Assembly (NCBI GenBank): GCA_958296055.1
Contig: CATQHS010000001.1
Coordinates: 643,808 to 692,276 of the forward strand
Direction: 5' to 3'
Length of the DNA stretch: 48,469 bases
DNA from: an uncultured Acidimicrobiales bacterium
GTDB taxonomy: Bacteria > Actinomycetota > Acidimicrobiia > Acidimicrobiales > Aldehydirespiratoraceae
The position numbers and the translations under genes are program-made. Below, piece after piece: positions 1 to 8,461 of the stretch. A model generated the notes under the pieces. It did no database searches and was not told the origin of the DNA. It worked only from the letters and a program-made list of their open reading frames with translations. The stretch's first letter is position 1; each line of letters opens with the position of its first letter.

Positions 1-72
1 ACCGACCAAGGCGGCCAGCACCGCCGCCGCTGCTTTTTGTCCGAATCCGATCGAACGCCTCCTACCCGCCAC
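1..72 (-). CDS. Possible N-terminus of an exported protein (partial, runs off left edge)
   Basis: A GTG at 72-70 on the minus strand opens a frame that stays open to the window edge. It encodes about 24 residues: a basic start (AGRRRS) followed by an Ala/Val/Leu-rich stretch (AAAAVLAALVG), which looks like the start of a signal peptide or membrane anchor. It would be divergent from the corrinoid operon. There is no convincing ribosome binding site and only 72 bases are visible, so this is a weak call. Confidence 0.3.
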   Translation of the reverse strand, partial: MAGRRRSIGFGQKAAAAVLAALVG

Positions 73-183
73 CGGTGCCAGAAAGGCTACCGGAGGGTTC
101 CAGGCGTTTCACGATGCGGGACAGGTCCAGGATGCGGAACATCGGCCGTAACGTGCGATAGCGTTTGAGGCGCGAGTTGGAAC

Positions 184-933
184 ATGGAAGAGGGTGCCAT
201 GGGCGACGACGACACGATGGCCGAAGACCCCGCCGCCGGCGACATCGACGGCGACGACATCGACTTGGCCAGCCTCGACGACGACGAGCTCACCGCCCAG
301 ATGCACGACGACCTCTACGACGGGCTGGCCGACGAGATCGCCGAGGGCACCAACATCTTGCTGGGCCGGGGCTGGCCCGCCGATCGGGTCCTCAACGACG
401 CCCTGGTGGAGGGCATGCGGATCGTTGGCATCGACTTCCGGGACGGCATCCTGTTCGTGCCCGAGGTGCTGCTGGCCGCCAACGCCATGAAGGCGGGCAT
501 GGCCATCCTGCGGCCGCTGCTGGCCGAGACCGGGGCCGAGCCCGTCGGATCGGTGGTGATCGGCACCGTGAAGGGCGACATCCACGACATCGGCAAGAAC
601 CTGGTGGCCATGATGCTGGAGGGCGCGGGCTTCGAGGTGTTCGACCTCGGCATCAACACCGACGTGGACGAGTTCCTGGCCGCCCTCGACGAGCACCAGC
701 CCGACATCTTGGGCATGTCGGCCCTGCTCACCACCACCATGGGATACATGAGGGTGGTCATAGACACCCTGATCGAGAAGGGCCGGCGCGACGACTTCAT
801 CATCTTGGTCGGCGGCGCCCCGCTGAACGAGGAGTTCGGCCAGGCCATCGGGGCCGACGCCTACTGCCGGGACGCGGCCATCGCCTCCGAGACCGCCACC
901 AAGTTCGTGAAAGCGCGGCGAGCCGCGGCCTGA
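184..933 (+). CDS. Corrinoid (cobalamin-binding) methyl-carrier protein, MtbC/MttC-like
   Basis: This 249-residue protein is the methyl shuttle of the operon. An acidic N-terminal tail is followed by a helical methionine-synthase-type cap domain (about residues 40-115) and a Rossmann-like B12-binding domain (about 120-245). The cobalt-ligand signature DxHxxG is present as D132-H134-G137 (GDIHDIG), and the later SALLTTT and GGAP segments fit the nucleotide-loop pocket of the family. Such proteins accept a methyl group from an MttB-type methyltransferase and pass it to a second methyltransferase. It is the first gene of the run, and its stop overlaps the next start (TGATG). A second in-frame ATG at 199, preceded by a GAGGGT sequence, could be the true start and would remove five residues. 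No cobalamin riboswitch was recognised upstream. Confidence 0.92.
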   Translation: MEEGAMGDDDTMAEDPAAGDIDGDDIDLASLDDDELTAQMHDDLYDGLADEIAEGTNILLGRGWPADRVLNDALVEGMRIVGIDFRDGILFVPEVLLAANAMKAGMAILRPLLAETGAEPVGSVVIGTVKGDIHDIGKNLVAMMLEGAGFEVFDLGINTDVDEFLAALDEHQPDILGMSALLTTTMGYMRVVIDTLIEKGRRDDFIILVGGAPLNEEFGQAIGADAYCRDAAIASETATKFVKARRAAA

Positions 934-1637
934 TGGACGCCCCGGCCGCCGCCGGCCGGCGCCGGCCGCCCGGATCGAAAGGCCCGGAGGGATCGAACCG
1001 ATACGGGGGCCGAGTCCTGGTCATAGCCTGCGGCGCCTTGGCCCGCGAGCTGGGCTGGGTGATGGCCGCCAACCGCCTCGACGCCATCGACGTGGAGTAT
1101 CTGCCGGCCATCCTCCACAACCGGCCGGAGCGGATCGCCGATGCGGTCCGGGACCGCCTGCGCCGGGTGCGGGCCGCGGGCGGCGCCCACGACACCGTCC
1201 TAGTCGGCTACATGGGCTGCGGCCTGGCCGAGCTGGACCGGCTTTGCGCCCGCGAGGGCCTCGAGCGCCTGCCCGGCGCCCACTGCTACGAGTTGTACGC
1301 GGGCCCCGAGGTCTTCGAGGGGCTCCAACGGGACGAACTCGGCTCCTTCTACCTCACCGACTACCTGGTGAGGCACTTCGACCGGCTGATCATCGAAGGC
1401 CTGGGCATCGCGGGGCACCCCGAGCTGCTCGGGGCGTACTTCGGGAACTACACCCGGGTGGTGCACTTGGCCCAAGCCGACGACCCCGACCTGGACCGCC
1501 GGGCCCGCCGGGCGGCCGAGCGTCTCGGGCTCGACCACTGCCGGGTGTTCACCGGCTGCGACGGGCTCAAGCGGCACCTGGTCGAACTGCACCGCCGAGC
1601 CGACCGGGCCCGTCCCATCCCGGCGAGCGCGCCGTGA
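933..1637 (+). CDS. DUF1638 protein of the corrinoid methyltransferase operon
   Basis: The protein has 234 residues. After a low-complexity basic N-terminus it carries features recalled for DUF1638: the VIACGALAREL segment, LPAILHNRPERI, YMGCGLAELD, HCYELYAGPEVF, SFYLTDYLVRHFD and YFGNYTRVVHLAQ. The conserved Cys and His residues in these blocks suggest metal or cofactor binding, but the function is not established. DUF1638 genes recur beside MttB-like methyltransferases and corrinoid proteins, so a role in methylamine or betaine demethylation, or in corrinoid handling, is inferred from context. The ATG at 933 overlaps the previous stop. The basic N-terminal 30 residues may be poorly conserved and the true start could lie downstream. 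Confidence 0.85.
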   Translation: MDAPAAAGRRRPPGSKGPEGSNRYGGRVLVIACGALARELGWVMAANRLDAIDVEYLPAILHNRPERIADAVRDRLRRVRAAGGAHDTVLVGYMGCGLAELDRLCAREGLERLPGAHCYELYAGPEVFEGLQRDELGSFYLTDYLVRHFDRLIIEGLGIAGHPELLGAYFGNYTRVVHLAQADDPDLDRRARRAAERLGLDHCRVFTGCDGLKRHLVELHRRADRARPIPASAP

Positions 1638-2086
1638 ACGACCCCGAAACCGAAGCCCGGGAGAGGCCGGGGCCGCGTCGGCGGCCCGGACGGCGCAATG
1701 CCGGCGGCCAGCTCGTCGTGATCTGCTGGCGCGACATCCCGGCCCAGGTCAACGCCGGGTCGGGAGACAACCGGACCCAGCGCATCCTGCCCCGCCGGTT
1801 CCAGAGGGCCATCGACCGGGCCGCCATGGTGGCGGGCAAGACCGAGGCCTCCCAGTACGTGGGCGAGTGGCGGCGGGTGGTCGTGCCCGGCGACCCCGCC
1901 GATCCCGCCTCCGCCGCCCTGGAGATGGCGGCCCGGCTCGAAGACGAGTTTCCCCGGTCGCGCCTCGACGGCTTCGTGGCCACGGGCGGATGGGACCCCG
2001 ACACCGAGACCAACCCCGATGCCGAGACCGAGACCGACACCGACTCGAACGGCGAGCAAGACCCCGACGAGGAGGCCGCCTCGTGA
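1634..2086 (+). CDS. Small 'virulence factor' domain protein of the C1 operon
   Basis: The product is 150 residues from a GTG start that overlaps the preceding stop (GTGA). Its core contains VICWRDIPAQV, an RFQRAIDRAAM helix and a YVGEWRR segment, which match the small domain annotated as 'virulence factor' that accompanies corrinoid-dependent methyltransferases. That name is historical and says nothing about pathogenicity here. The C-terminus is a strikingly acidic Asp/Glu/Thr-rich tail (from about residue 118), probably disordered. No catalytic residues can be assigned. Coupling to DUF1638 and the methyltetrahydrofolate methyltransferase suggests an accessory or structural role in the same complex or pathway. 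Confidence 0.78.
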   Translation: MNDPETEARERPGPRRRPGRRNAGGQLVVICWRDIPAQVNAGSGDNRTQRILPRRFQRAIDRAAMVAGKTEASQYVGEWRRVVVPGDPADPASAALEMAARLEDEFPRSRLDGFVATGGWDPDTETNPDAETETDTDSNGEQDPDEEAAS

Positions 2087-2973
2087 CCGACACCATCGTC
2101 AGCTCCGCCACCCGGGAGGTGGTGATGGGCTTCGACCGGCCCTTCGTGATGATCGGAGAGCGGATCAACCCCACCGGCCGCAAGCTGCTGGCCGAGGAGA
2201 TGCGCAGCGGCGACTTCGCCCGGATCGAGGCCGACGCCTTAGACCAAGTGGCGGCCGGCGCCCACATGCTCGACGTGAACGCGGGCATCCCGCTGACCGA
2301 CGAGCCGGCCCTGCTGGCCCAGGCCATCAAGCTGGTCCAGTCGGTGACCGACGCGCCTCTGGCCATCGACTCCTCGATCACCGAGGCCCTTGAGGCCGGG
2401 ATCGCGGTGTACGAGGGCAAGCCCCTCATCAACTCGGTCACCGGCGAGGAGGAGGTGCTGGAGCGGATCCTGCCGCTGGTGGCCCGCCACGGCGCGGCGG
2501 TGGTGGCCATCTCCAACGACGAAACCGGCATCAGCGAGGACCCCGACGTCCGCTTCGAGGTGGCCCGCCGGATCGTGCAGCGGGCCGCCGACCACGGCAT
2601 CCCCCGGGCCGACGTGGTGGTCGACCCCCTGGTCATGCCCGTCGGGGCCATGGGCACCGCCGGGCAGCAGGTGTTCCGGCTGGTCCGCAAGCTGCGCGAC
2701 GAGCTGAAGGTCAACACCATCTGCGGGGCCAGCAACGTGAGCTTCGGCCTCCCCAACCGGCACGTGATCACCGGCACCTTCTTGGCCATGGCCATCGGCG
2801 CGGGCATGACCTCGGCCATCATGAACCCGCTGCACCCGGAGGCCAAGACCGCGGTGATGGCAGCCGACGTGCTGGCCGGCCACGACCGGGACTGCGCGGC
2901 CTGGATCCGGCTGCACCGGGCCACCGGCGAAGCCGTCGGGCGGCGTCGGGGCGGCCGCCGCGCCCGGACGTGA
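2083..2973 (+). CDS. Methyltetrahydrofolate:corrinoid methyltransferase (pterin-binding TIM barrel)
   Basis: This 296-residue protein belongs to the pterin-binding methyltransferase family (AcsE/MtvA/MetH pterin-domain type). Visible motifs in order are MIGERINPTGRK near the N-terminus, LDVNAG, a DAPLAIDSS strand, INSVTGEEE, a DPLVMPVG strand and GASNVSFGLPNR. Family members move a methyl group between a protein-bound corrinoid and tetrahydrofolate. In this operon the expected direction is from the methylated corrinoid protein to tetrahydrofolate, giving methyl-THF for C1 oxidation or biosynthesis. The GTG start overlaps the previous stop (GTGA), and its own stop overlaps the next GTG in the same way. 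The C-terminal GRRRGGRRART tail is unusual and basic. Confidence 0.9.
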   Translation: MTDTIVSSATREVVMGFDRPFVMIGERINPTGRKLLAEEMRSGDFARIEADALDQVAAGAHMLDVNAGIPLTDEPALLAQAIKLVQSVTDAPLAIDSSITEALEAGIAVYEGKPLINSVTGEEEVLERILPLVARHGAAVVAISNDETGISEDPDVRFEVARRIVQRAADHGIPRADVVVDPLVMPVGAMGTAGQQVFRLVRKLRDELKVNTICGASNVSFGLPNRHVITGTFLAMAIGAGMTSAIMNPLHPEAKTAVMAADVLAGHDRDCAAWIRLHRATGEAVGRRRGGRRART

Positions 2974-4964
2974 CCGTCGAACACCGGGTGGTGTTCACCC
3001 CGGCGGGGACGACGGTGACGGCGCCGGCGGGGACGACCGTTTTGGACGCGGCCCGCTCGGGGGGAGTAGACCTCGATTCGGTCTGCGGAGGGCGGGGCCT
3101 GTGCGGGCGCTGCCAGGTGGCGCCCGTGCTCGGAGAGATGGCCAAGTGGGGGATCGTGGCCCTCCCCGACGCCCTGTCCGAGCCCGGGCCGACCGAACTC
3201 GGCTACCGGGGCCGGCGGCCGATGGCGCCCGGCCGCCGACTGGGCTGCCAGGCCGCGGTGCGCGGCGACGCGGTGATAGACGTCCCGCCCGACAGCCAGG
3301 TCCACCGGCCGGTGGTGCGCAAGGCCATCGACCTCGGCCCGGTGACTGTCGACCCGATGGTGACCCTGCACTATCTGGAGCTGCCCGAGCCGGAGCTAGG
3401 GGCTGAGACGGCGGTGGCCGAGGCGGTGACCGCCGGGCTGAGGAGCGAATGGGGCCTCGAAGCCGTCGCCGTCGAAGTCCCGGCGCTGAGCCGGCTCCAA
3501 GCCGCCGCCACCGCCGGCCGGGGGACGGTGACCGCGGTGGTACACGGCCGGGCCCGGGTCCTCGACGTCCGCCCGGGGTACTCCGATGAGGCCTACGGCC
3601 TGGCCTTCGACGTGGGCTCCACCACCGTCGCCGGCTACCTGCTGGACCTGGCCACCGGCGCGGTGGCGGCCACTAAGGGCCTGATGAACCCCCAGATCCG
3701 CTTCGGCGAGGACCTGATGAGCCGGGTCTCCTACGCCATGAGCAACCCCGGCGGCGCCGGCCAGCTCACCGCCGCGGTGCGGGCCGCCCTGAACGATCTG
3801 GCCGACGGGCTCTGCCGGGAGGCGTCGGCGGACCCCGACTGCGTCCACGACGTGGTGGTGGTGGGCAACCCGATCATGCACCACTTGGTGCTGGGCCTCG
3901 ACCCGTCGCCTTTGGGCGCGGCCCCGTTCACCCTGGCCGTCAGCGAAGCGGTCAACGGCGCCGCCGCCGACGTCGGCCTCGACCTGCGGAGGGCCCGCCT
4001 CTACGCCGGGCCGTGCATCGCCGGCCACGTCGGCGCCGACGCGGCCGCGGCCATCCTGGCCGCCGGACCCCACCGGTCGGCGGGGACCCGGCTGGTGGTG
4101 GACGTGGGCACCAACGCCGAGATCGTGCTGGGCGACCGGGGCAGGCTGCTGGCCGCCTCCAGCCCCACCGGGCCGGCCTTCGAGGGTGCCCAAATAAGCT
4201 GCGGGCGCCGGGCCGCGCCCGGGGCCATCGAACGGGTCCGGATCGACCCCGCCACCGCCGAGCCCCGGTTCAAAGTCATCGGCTGCGACCTGTGGTCCGA
4301 CGACCCGGGCTTCGAGGAGGCCAGCGCCGGCCTAGAGGTCTCGGGGCTGTGCGGGTCGGGCATCGTCGAGGTAATCGCCCAGATGTATCTGGCCGGGATA
4401 ATCGACCGCGGAGGCGTGATCCAGGGCAGCCTGGCCGAGCGGACCCCCAGGGTGACGCCCGACGGCCGGACCTTCTCCTACGTGCTGGCCTCGGCGCCGG
4501 TCCTGATATCGGTGACCCAGAACGACGTTAGGGCGGTCCAGCTCGCCAAGGCCGCCCTGCGGGCCGGGATCGACCTGCTCATGGACCGGGCCAGCGTCTC
4601 CGAGCTGGACGGCATCGACCTGGCCGGCGCCTTCGGAGCCCACATCGACCCGGTCCACGCCATGGTGCTGGGCCTCATCCCCGACATCCCGGCGGACTCG
4701 GTGAAAGCCGTCGGCAACGCGGCCGGGGTGGGAGCGGCCCGCATGCTGCTGTCGGTCGAGCAGCGGGCCGAGATCGAGCGCACCGTCCGGTCGGTTACCA
4801 AGATCGAGACGGCGGTCGAGGAGCGGTTCCAGGAGCTGTTCGTAGCCGCCCTGGCCATCCCCCACTCCACCGCCCCGAACCCGCACCTGGCTTCGTTGGT
4901 GAATCTTCCCGAACCGCCCGGCCCGGCCGGGTACGGTCCCCGCCGCCGCCGGCGGGCAAGCTAG
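2970..4964 (+). CDS. Iron-sulfur ASKHA corrinoid-activation protein (RamA/DUF4445-like)
   Basis: The protein has 664 residues. The N-terminal domain is a plant-type [2Fe-2S] ferredoxin with C39, C45, C48 and C93 as cluster ligands. The rest is an ASKHA-type ATPase fold (DUF4445) with phosphate-binding segments FDVGSTTVAGY (about 210) and VDVGTNAEIVLG (about 375). Proteins of this type reductively reactivate corrinoid proteins that have been oxidised to inactive Co(II), using ATP and low-potential electrons. It starts at a GTG overlapping the methyltransferase stop. It is probably the redox repair partner of the corrinoid protein at 184-933. Known archaeal RamA carries [4Fe-4S] clusters, whereas this bacterial type has the ferredoxin domain at the N-terminus. 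Confidence 0.9.
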   Translation: MTVEHRVVFTPAGTTVTAPAGTTVLDAARSGGVDLDSVCGGRGLCGRCQVAPVLGEMAKWGIVALPDALSEPGPTELGYRGRRPMAPGRRLGCQAAVRGDAVIDVPPDSQVHRPVVRKAIDLGPVTVDPMVTLHYLELPEPELGAETAVAEAVTAGLRSEWGLEAVAVEVPALSRLQAAATAGRGTVTAVVHGRARVLDVRPGYSDEAYGLAFDVGSTTVAGYLLDLATGAVAATKGLMNPQIRFGEDLMSRVSYAMSNPGGAGQLTAAVRAALNDLADGLCREASADPDCVHDVVVVGNPIMHHLVLGLDPSPLGAAPFTLAVSEAVNGAAADVGLDLRRARLYAGPCIAGHVGADAAAAILAAGPHRSAGTRLVVDVGTNAEIVLGDRGRLLAASSPTGPAFEGAQISCGRRAAPGAIERVRIDPATAEPRFKVIGCDLWSDDPGFEEASAGLEVSGLCGSGIVEVIAQMYLAGIIDRGGVIQGSLAERTPRVTPDGRTFSYVLASAPVLISVTQNDVRAVQLAKAALRAGIDLLMDRASVSELDGIDLAGAFGAHIDPVHAMVLGLIPDIPADSVKAVGNAAGVGAARMLLSVEQRAEIERTVRSVTKIETAVEERFQELFVAALAIPHSTAPNPHLASLVNLPEPPGPAGYGPRRRRRAS

Positions 4965-4970
4965 GAGATC

Positions 4971-6512
4971 ATGAGCCCCAGAGCGCCGAGAACGCGAAGG
5001 AGCGGGGGGCGCTCCGCCCGCCAGGCCTCCCGGACGGCTCGGTCGCGGGAGACGGCGACCCATCTGGAGCGGGCCGTCCCGCCGGTGGAGATCATCGACG
5101 AGGAGGGCCTGGCCCGGATCGAGCGCAACGCCGAGACCATCCTGTCCGAGATCGGCATCGCCTACCAGGACTACCCCGAGGCGCTGAGTCTGTGGCGGGA
5201 GGCCGGGGCCGACGTCGAGGGCGAGCTGGTGAAGTGCCCTCCGGGCATGTGCCGCCGGATAGTCCAGGAGAGCGCCCCCGCCGCCTTCGTCCAGCACGCC
5301 CGCAACCCGGAGCGCAGCGTGCCCATCGGCGGCCGCGCCACTGTCTTCGCCCCCAACTACGGCTCGCCCTTCGTCACCGACCTGGACCGGGGCCGCCGCT
5401 ACGCCACCATCGAGGACTTCCGCAACGCGGTGAAGCTCACCTACGGCCTCCCCCACCTCCACCACAGCGGGGGGACGGTGTGCGAGCCGGTGGACGTGCC
5501 GGTCAACAAGCGCCACCTCGACATGGTGTACGCCCACCTCCGCTACAGCGACAAGCCGTTCATGGGCTCGGTCACCGCCCCCGAGCGGGCCGCCGACTCG
5601 GTGGAGATGGCCCGGATCGCCTTCGGCGGCGACCTAGAGGACCGCACCGTGATGACGTCGCTGATAAACGCCGCGTCGCCGATGCGCTGGGACTCCACCA
5701 TGGTGGGGGCGGCCACCGTCTACGCCCGGGCCAACCAGGCCTGCGTGGTCAGCCCCTTCATCCTGGCCGGGGCCATGTCGCCGGTGACGGTGGCCGGCCT
5801 GGCCGCCCAGGGGTTGGCCGAAGCCCTGTCGGGCATGGCTTATCTGCAGCTCGTGCGGCCCGGCGCGCCGGTGGTGTTCGGCACCTTCGCGTCGTCGATG
5901 TCGATGGCCACCGGGGCCCCCACCTTCGGCACGCCCGAGGCGGGCCAGGCCATCTACGTCATGGCCGCCCTGGCCCGCCGGGCGGGGGTGCCATTCCGCT
6001 CGGGGGGCCAGCTCACCTCGGCCAAGGCCCCCGACGCCCAGGCCGCCTACGAGTCGGCCCACACCCTGCTGCCCACCGTCCAGGCCGGGGTGAACTTCGT
6101 GCTGCACGCGGCCGGCTGGCTCGAGGGCGGCCTCAGCCTCAGCTACGAGAAGCTGATCTTGGACGCCGACCAGCTCGGGGCCATGGCCGTCCACGGCCGG
6201 GGCGTGGACCTCAGCGACAACGGCCAGGCCATGGAGGCTTTCGCCACCAACGCCCACGGCGACCACTTCCTGGGCAACCCCCACACCCTGGCCAACTTCG
6301 AGACCGCGTTCTGGCGCTCGGAGATGGCCGACAGCAACAGCTTCGAGCAGTGGGAGGAGGAGGGTTCGCAGACCGCGGCCCAAAGGGCCAACACTCGCTG
6401 GAAGCAGATGCTGGCCGACTACGAGCCCCCCGGCATCGACGACGCCGTCGACGCCGAGCTGCGCGACTACATGGCCCGCCGCAAGGCCGAGATGCCCGAC
6501 GAGATCGGCTGA
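4971..6512 (+). CDS. MttB-like, non-pyrrolysine trimethylamine/quaternary-amine methyltransferase
   Basis: This 513-residue protein belongs to the trimethylamine:corrinoid methyltransferase superfamily. Visible conserved stretches include ERNAETILSEIGI, the FAPNYGSPFVTD region, HHSGGTVCEP, the ILAGAMSPVTVAG helix and the TGAPTFGTPE/AGQA region of the barrel. The frame is continuous with no internal UAG, so it is the non-pyrrolysine type. Characterised members of that branch act on quaternary amines such as glycine betaine, carnitine or proline betaine rather than trimethylamine. The exact substrate cannot be read from the sequence. It lies 6 nt after the activator gene with an AGGAG at 4963-4967, which is rather close to the ATG. 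It supplies methyl groups to the corrinoid protein at 184-933. Confidence 0.9.
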   Translation: MSPRAPRTRRSGGRSARQASRTARSRETATHLERAVPPVEIIDEEGLARIERNAETILSEIGIAYQDYPEALSLWREAGADVEGELVKCPPGMCRRIVQESAPAAFVQHARNPERSVPIGGRATVFAPNYGSPFVTDLDRGRRYATIEDFRNAVKLTYGLPHLHHSGGTVCEPVDVPVNKRHLDMVYAHLRYSDKPFMGSVTAPERAADSVEMARIAFGGDLEDRTVMTSLINAASPMRWDSTMVGAATVYARANQACVVSPFILAGAMSPVTVAGLAAQGLAEALSGMAYLQLVRPGAPVVFGTFASSMSMATGAPTFGTPEAGQAIYVMAALARRAGVPFRSGGQLTSAKAPDAQAAYESAHTLLPTVQAGVNFVLHAAGWLEGGLSLSYEKLILDADQLGAMAVHGRGVDLSDNGQAMEAFATNAHGDHFLGNPHTLANFETAFWRSEMADSNSFEQWEEEGSQTAAQRANTRWKQMLADYEPPGIDDAVDAELRDYMARRKAEMPDEIG

Positions 6513-6619
6513 CGGCCGCCTCGGGCCGGAACCGGGCGAACTGCTAATTACCGCGGGTCGGCTCTCCAGCTTTGCCCGTACAGTTCTGAATATCAGCAAT
6601 CCGAGACGGAGGATGAATC

Positions 6620-6865
6620 ATGCCGTCCGTATTAGAACAAATGCTGGCGCCGCGGCCCGAACAGCCCCGCGTCCGCGACGGGAAGTCCATCTCCACGCGG
6701 ATCAGCATCGAGCGCCACGAGGCGTTGTCCGAGGCGGCGCGCCTGTTCAACCAGCGCAAGAGCGACCTGGTCGCGGCCGTGTTCGACTACGGCTTCGAGT
6801 TCCTCGAGAAGAAGCTGGCCGAGAAGCGGAAGGAAATGGCGGCCGAGCCGCCGGCCTCCGAGTGA
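6620..6865 (+). CDS. Small ribbon-helix-helix-like protein
   Basis: The product is 81 residues, with a clear ribosome binding site (GGAGG at 6608-6612) before the ATG. Residues about 23-63 read as a short strand (ISTRISI), a helix (HEALSEAARLF) and a second helix (SDLVAAVFDYGFEFLEKK), the order expected of a CopG/MetJ-like DNA-binding dimer. The N-terminal 20 residues are Pro-rich and the C-terminus is charged. It stands 107 bases after the C1 operon and has no adjoining toxin-like gene, so it may be a local regulator rather than an antitoxin. The fold is inferred from pattern only. Confidence 0.65.
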   Translation: MPSVLEQMLAPRPEQPRVRDGKSISTRISIERHEALSEAARLFNQRKSDLVAAVFDYGFEFLEKKLAEKRKEMAAEPPASE

Positions 6866-6911
6866 GGTACGCCTAGCGGAAGCGGCGAAGGGCTAAGAGG
6901 GGCCGCCCCCG

Positions 6912-6938
6912 GCCTCAGGCTCAGCGCCCACCTGAGGC
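6912..6938. terminator. Possible bidirectional hairpin between convergent genes
   Basis: GCCTCAGG (6912-6919) and CCTGAGGC (6931-6938) form a perfect 8-bp stem with an 11-base loop. It overlaps the last codons and stop of the MFS gene and lies about 50 bases after the small + strand gene. Only a short T run follows (TTT) on the + side, so it would be a weak or factor-assisted terminator. Confidence 0.35.
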
Positions 6939-8243
6939 TTTGCGCCCGGGCCGGTGCATTGACTTGCGGACCAGGTTGGCGGCCATGGCCGAGGCCCGGG
7001 CCGGCCACGGCACGAACTTGCCCTGCTCAGAGGGCCGGGCGGTGCGAGCCAGTATCCGCCCGCCGACGTACAGGGCGATAACCCCGTTGGCCCCGGCCAG
7101 CACGACGAAGAACACCCAGAGCTCGGTGGCGGCCATCGCCGCGCCCGCGGCCGCCGGGCCCGCCACCGCGCCCACCCCGACGCTGCGGACCAGTACCGCG
7201 GTGCCGCCGTTGAACTGGTCGGGGGTGAGCCAGTCGGCGGTGTAGGCCATCGCCAGCGAGTAAAGCGGGAAAGTGGCCCCGCCGAAGGCGAACAGCAGCG
7301 CCAGCGACGGCAGCGAGCCGGGATCGACCCGGGTCATGGCCGCCGCGATCGCGGTGGCGGCCAAGGCCACCGCGCAGATCACCCCCCGGCGCGACACCCG
7401 GTCGGAGACAAGGCCCACCGGCCACTGGAAGACGATGGCGCCGAGGGTGGGCACGGCCATGAACAGGGCGATCCGGGAGGCGGGCAGCCCGGAGGCCGCG
7501 GCGTACAGGGCGCCGGCGCCCAGGAAGGTCCCGTGAGCCACCCCGGTCCAAAAGGCGGTGACCACCCCGGTGGGCACGATGCTCAGGAGCTGGCGGAACG
7601 AGACGGGCTCGGGCTCGGTCAGAGGCGGGGAGCTGGTGGCCGACAGGGTAATCGGCACCAGGGCCAGCGAGATCAGGGCCGAGGCGCCGATGAAGAGCCG
7701 GATGCCGCCCGGGTCGCCGCCGACCAGCAGCAACTGCCCGACCGAGAGCCCGCCCATGGTCACCACCATGTACAAGCTCAGGATCCGACCCCGGTTGGAG
7801 GGGGTGGCCATGTCGTTGAGCCAGGACTCCGCCGTCACGAACAGGCCGGCCATGCACAGGCCGGAGACGAACCGGAGCACAGCCCACGACAGGGGGTGGA
7901 TCAACACCAGGTGCAAGATGGCCGCGGTGGAGGAGAGCGAGGCCAGGGCGGCGAACACCCGGACATGGCCCACCGCGGCGAGCTGGGTCTCGGCCGTTTT
8001 GGTCCCCAGCAGAAAGCCCAGGTAATAGGCGGCCATTATCAGGCCGCCGACGGCCAAGCCGAACCCCTCCTGCTCGGTCCGCACCCCCAGCACCGCCGAC
8101 TGGAGGCCGTTGCCGACCATGATCAGGCCCATGCCCAGCAACAGGGCCCGGGCCGCGGCCAGGCCGGTCCGGGACTTGATCAGGGGACCGCCGACCACGC
8201 CGGCGCTGCCTTTGGAGGGGCGCAACACCGCGCTGCGGGCCAT
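6921..8243 (-). CDS. MFS transporter (YcaD/YfcJ-like major facilitator)
   Basis: A 440-residue integral membrane protein with about 12 hydrophobic segments. Family landmarks include RFVSGLCMAGLFVTAESWLND, the NRGRILSLYM loop after the first helices, and the second-half loop with LVSDRVSRRG. The pattern resembles the YcaD-type MFS branch, and the substrate is unknown. The frame remains open upstream into the tRNA-Gly gene, so the ATG at 8243 (MARSAVLRPSKG) was chosen. It excludes the tRNA and gives a normal short cytoplasmic N-terminus. The gene runs convergent to the small RHH-like gene. Confidence 0.85.
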   Translation of the reverse strand: MARSAVLRPSKGSAGVVGGPLIKSRTGLAAARALLLGMGLIMVGNGLQSAVLGVRTEQEGFGLAVGGLIMAAYYLGFLLGTKTAETQLAAVGHVRVFAALASLSSTAAILHLVLIHPLSWAVLRFVSGLCMAGLFVTAESWLNDMATPSNRGRILSLYMVVTMGGLSVGQLLLVGGDPGGIRLFIGASALISLALVPITLSATSSPPLTEPEPVSFRQLLSIVPTGVVTAFWTGVAHGTFLGAGALYAAASGLPASRIALFMAVPTLGAIVFQWPVGLVSDRVSRRGVICAVALAATAIAAAMTRVDPGSLPSLALLFAFGGATFPLYSLAMAYTADWLTPDQFNGGTAVLVRSVGVGAVAGPAAAGAAMAATELWVFFVVLAGANGVIALYVGGRILARTARPSEQGKFVPWPARASAMAANLVRKSMHRPGRKASGGR

Positions 8244-8312
8244 TGCCGCCAGCGTACCGGCCCGCCGCAGGCGCCAAACCGGGTTTGCCGCGGGGCGGCG
8301 CTGGTGTTTCGG

Positions 8313-8385
8313 AGCGGACGACCGGGCTCGAACCGGCGACCTCAACCTTGGCAAGGTTGCGCTCTACCAACTGAGCTACGTCCGC
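8313..8385 (-). tRNA. tRNA-Gly (anticodon GCC)
   Basis: A 73-base cloverleaf reads on the minus strand. The acceptor stem GCGGACG pairs with CGTCCGC, and the D-arm is GCTC/GAGC. The anticodon stem CAACC/GGTTG surrounds TTGCCAA with GCC at the centre, and the T-arm is GCCGG-TTCGAGC-CCGGT. The discriminator base is T and the 3' CCA is not encoded. Anticodon GCC reads Gly codons GGC/GGU. Confidence 0.97.
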
Positions 8386-8461
8386 GGAGTGCGGCCGACT
8401 CTACCAGGGAGACCCCCGGTTCGGGCGGCCCGCGAGGGGCGGTCCCCCTAGTCTCGGGCCC

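Noticed and set aside
73..183. Riboswitch ahead of the corrinoid operon
   Set aside because: Cobalamin, glycine and THF riboswitch core sequences were looked for by eye in the leader and not found.
4971..6512. Pyrrolysine-containing MttB
   Set aside because: The reading frame has no internal TAG codon and no pyl genes are nearby, so the protein is of the non-pyrrolysine type.
8244..8370. N-terminal extension of the MFS transporter
   Set aside because: The open frame runs through the tRNA-Gly gene, and the extension is Arg/Pro-rich without a membrane segment. The ATG at 8243 is the credible start.
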